64,000 bases of DNA, from positions 1,860,001 through 1,924,000 of the forward strand of contig JAUTDP010000001.1 in the NCBI GenBank assembly GCA_033439795.1, written 5' to 3'. The notes beneath the pieces are model-generated. The model did not search any database and was not told the DNA's origin. It worked only from the letters and a program-made list of their open reading frames with translations. Positions within the stretch are counted from its first letter, which is position 1. Every line of letters begins with the position of its first letter. The stretch is from Sordaria brevicollis (taxonomy: Eukaryota; Ascomycota; Sordariomycetes; Sordariales; Sordariaceae). Positions 63,510 to 64,000 of the stretch are shown here, piece after piece. The translations under genes and the position numbers were made by a program.

Positions 63510-64000
63510 TCATGGAAAGCCAGGAACACTCTTCAACCTCTCAGCAAAGAACTCCATCATCGGCAACACCTCCTCCCGACTCCTCGGCATCCCATCATCC
63601 GGCCTCTTCCACTCCACCACCTTGACATTCTCAAACTCCCGCTTAATCAAATCCACCTCATCCTCACCCACATACCCGCTCTTGCTTCCATGAATAACCA
63701 ACACCGGAGTCTTGGCCTTCTCCCTCGCGCTGATACTAGGAATCATACTAGGCGGCAACGCCCCTCCAATCGAAACAATCCCCTTGAACCCCCTATCCTT
63801 CTTCTGCTCAACCACCACACCCTCCTTAACCTCCTCCCCCTCCTCCACCTCCCTCACCTTCTCCTCCTCAGCTCCTCCCTCCCAGACCCGTACTTTACTC
63901 CCCAACCCCAAAGCCACCCCCCCTCCCTGGCCAAACCCAAACAACAACACATCCTCCGTCTCCCACCCACATTTTCCCATCAAAACCTCCCCTACCAACT
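63510..64000 (-). CDS. Alpha/beta-hydrolase-like protein lacking its triad (partial)
   Basis: The minus frame is open from the window edge to a TGA at 63512-63510 and gives the C-terminal 163 residues; the start lies outside. The fold resembles the phospholipase/carboxylesterase (acyl-protein thioesterase) family: the nucleophile-elbow region DVLLFGFGQGGGVAL, the strand FKGIVSIGGALPPS, then KTPVLVIHGSKSGYV and a C-terminal helix MMEFFAERL. The elbow reads GFGQGG where active enzymes have GFSQGG, so the nucleophile Ser is Gly. The usual Asp after HG is missing (HGSKSGYV), and KRPDDGMPRSREE stands where the catalytic His is expected. It is thus probably not a hydrolase in the classic sense. A Glu/Val-rich insert of about 30 residues separates the elbow from the next strand. 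Fungal relatives with the same change may exist. Confidence 0.75.
   Translation of the reverse strand, partial: LVGEVLMGKCGWETEDVLLFGFGQGGGVALGLGSKVRVWEGGAEEEKVREVEEGEEVKEGVVVEQKKDRGFKGIVSIGGALPPSMIPSISAREKAKTPVLVIHGSKSGYVGEDEVDLIKREFENVKVVEWKRPDDGMPRSREEVLPMMEFFAERLKSVPGFP

Noticed and set aside
1..64000. CRISPR arrays, 5S rRNA genes, prophage or bacterial-type operons
   Set aside because: No regularly spaced repeats were seen, no sequence resembling dispersed fungal 5S rRNA was recognised, and gene structure is eukaryotic throughout.

Overview
The window looks like euchromatic DNA of a filamentous ascomycete, most likely a Neurospora-type member of the Sordariales. Genes are split by short introns of about 50-115 nt with GT...AG ends and CTRAC branch sites. 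The gene families are fungal: Zn2Cys6 regulators, a GH31 glucosidase, Atg5 and a DUF3176-type membrane protein. One 3-kb block (about 12300-15350) has lost nearly all CA/TG dinucleotides but keeps CG, which is the footprint of repeat-induced point mutation (RIP).

Left part (1-10.7 kb): the 3' end of an unidentified gene, then a 757-aa Zn2Cys6 regulator (4280-6858, +) convergent with a secreted GH31 alpha/beta-glucosidase (7873-10695, -). Next (12.0-15.5 kb) is a complete PIF/Harbinger DNA transposon of 3474 bp. It has a 3-bp TTA target duplication, matching terminal inverted repeats, a DDE transposase relic on + and a Myb/SANT-like relic on -. Its core is saturated with RIP mutations while its two ends are not. 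Beside it lies a broken DUF3176-type gene (16.7-19.05 kb, -).

Middle (21.6-47 kb): tRNA-Arg(ACG); a small nuclear-type protein that may be the UAF subunit Rrn10; a long gene-poor stretch with two MITEs (27673-28090, PIF/Harbinger-type; 34254-34574, Tc1/mariner-type) and an inverted repeat pair; a 1212-aa Zn2Cys6 regulator (36956-40920, +); atg5 (42365-43687, -); and a third MITE (46445-46647).

Right part (47.7-64 kb): a 1429-aa Ser-rich fungal protein of unknown function (-), a 6.5-kb spacer with a fourth MITE (57927-58201), an ACC deaminase (58700-59846, +), an allantoate-permease-family MFS transporter (60757-62545, +), and at the right edge the 3' part of an alpha/beta-hydrolase-like gene (-) that seems to lack its catalytic triad.

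The genes do not form an obvious metabolic cluster. The strongest unusual signals are the intact-ended, RIP-destroyed Harbinger element with spared termini, the several small TIR elements, the decaying DUF3176 gene and the apparent pseudo-hydrolase. All family assignments come from reading the sequence; no database search was run.
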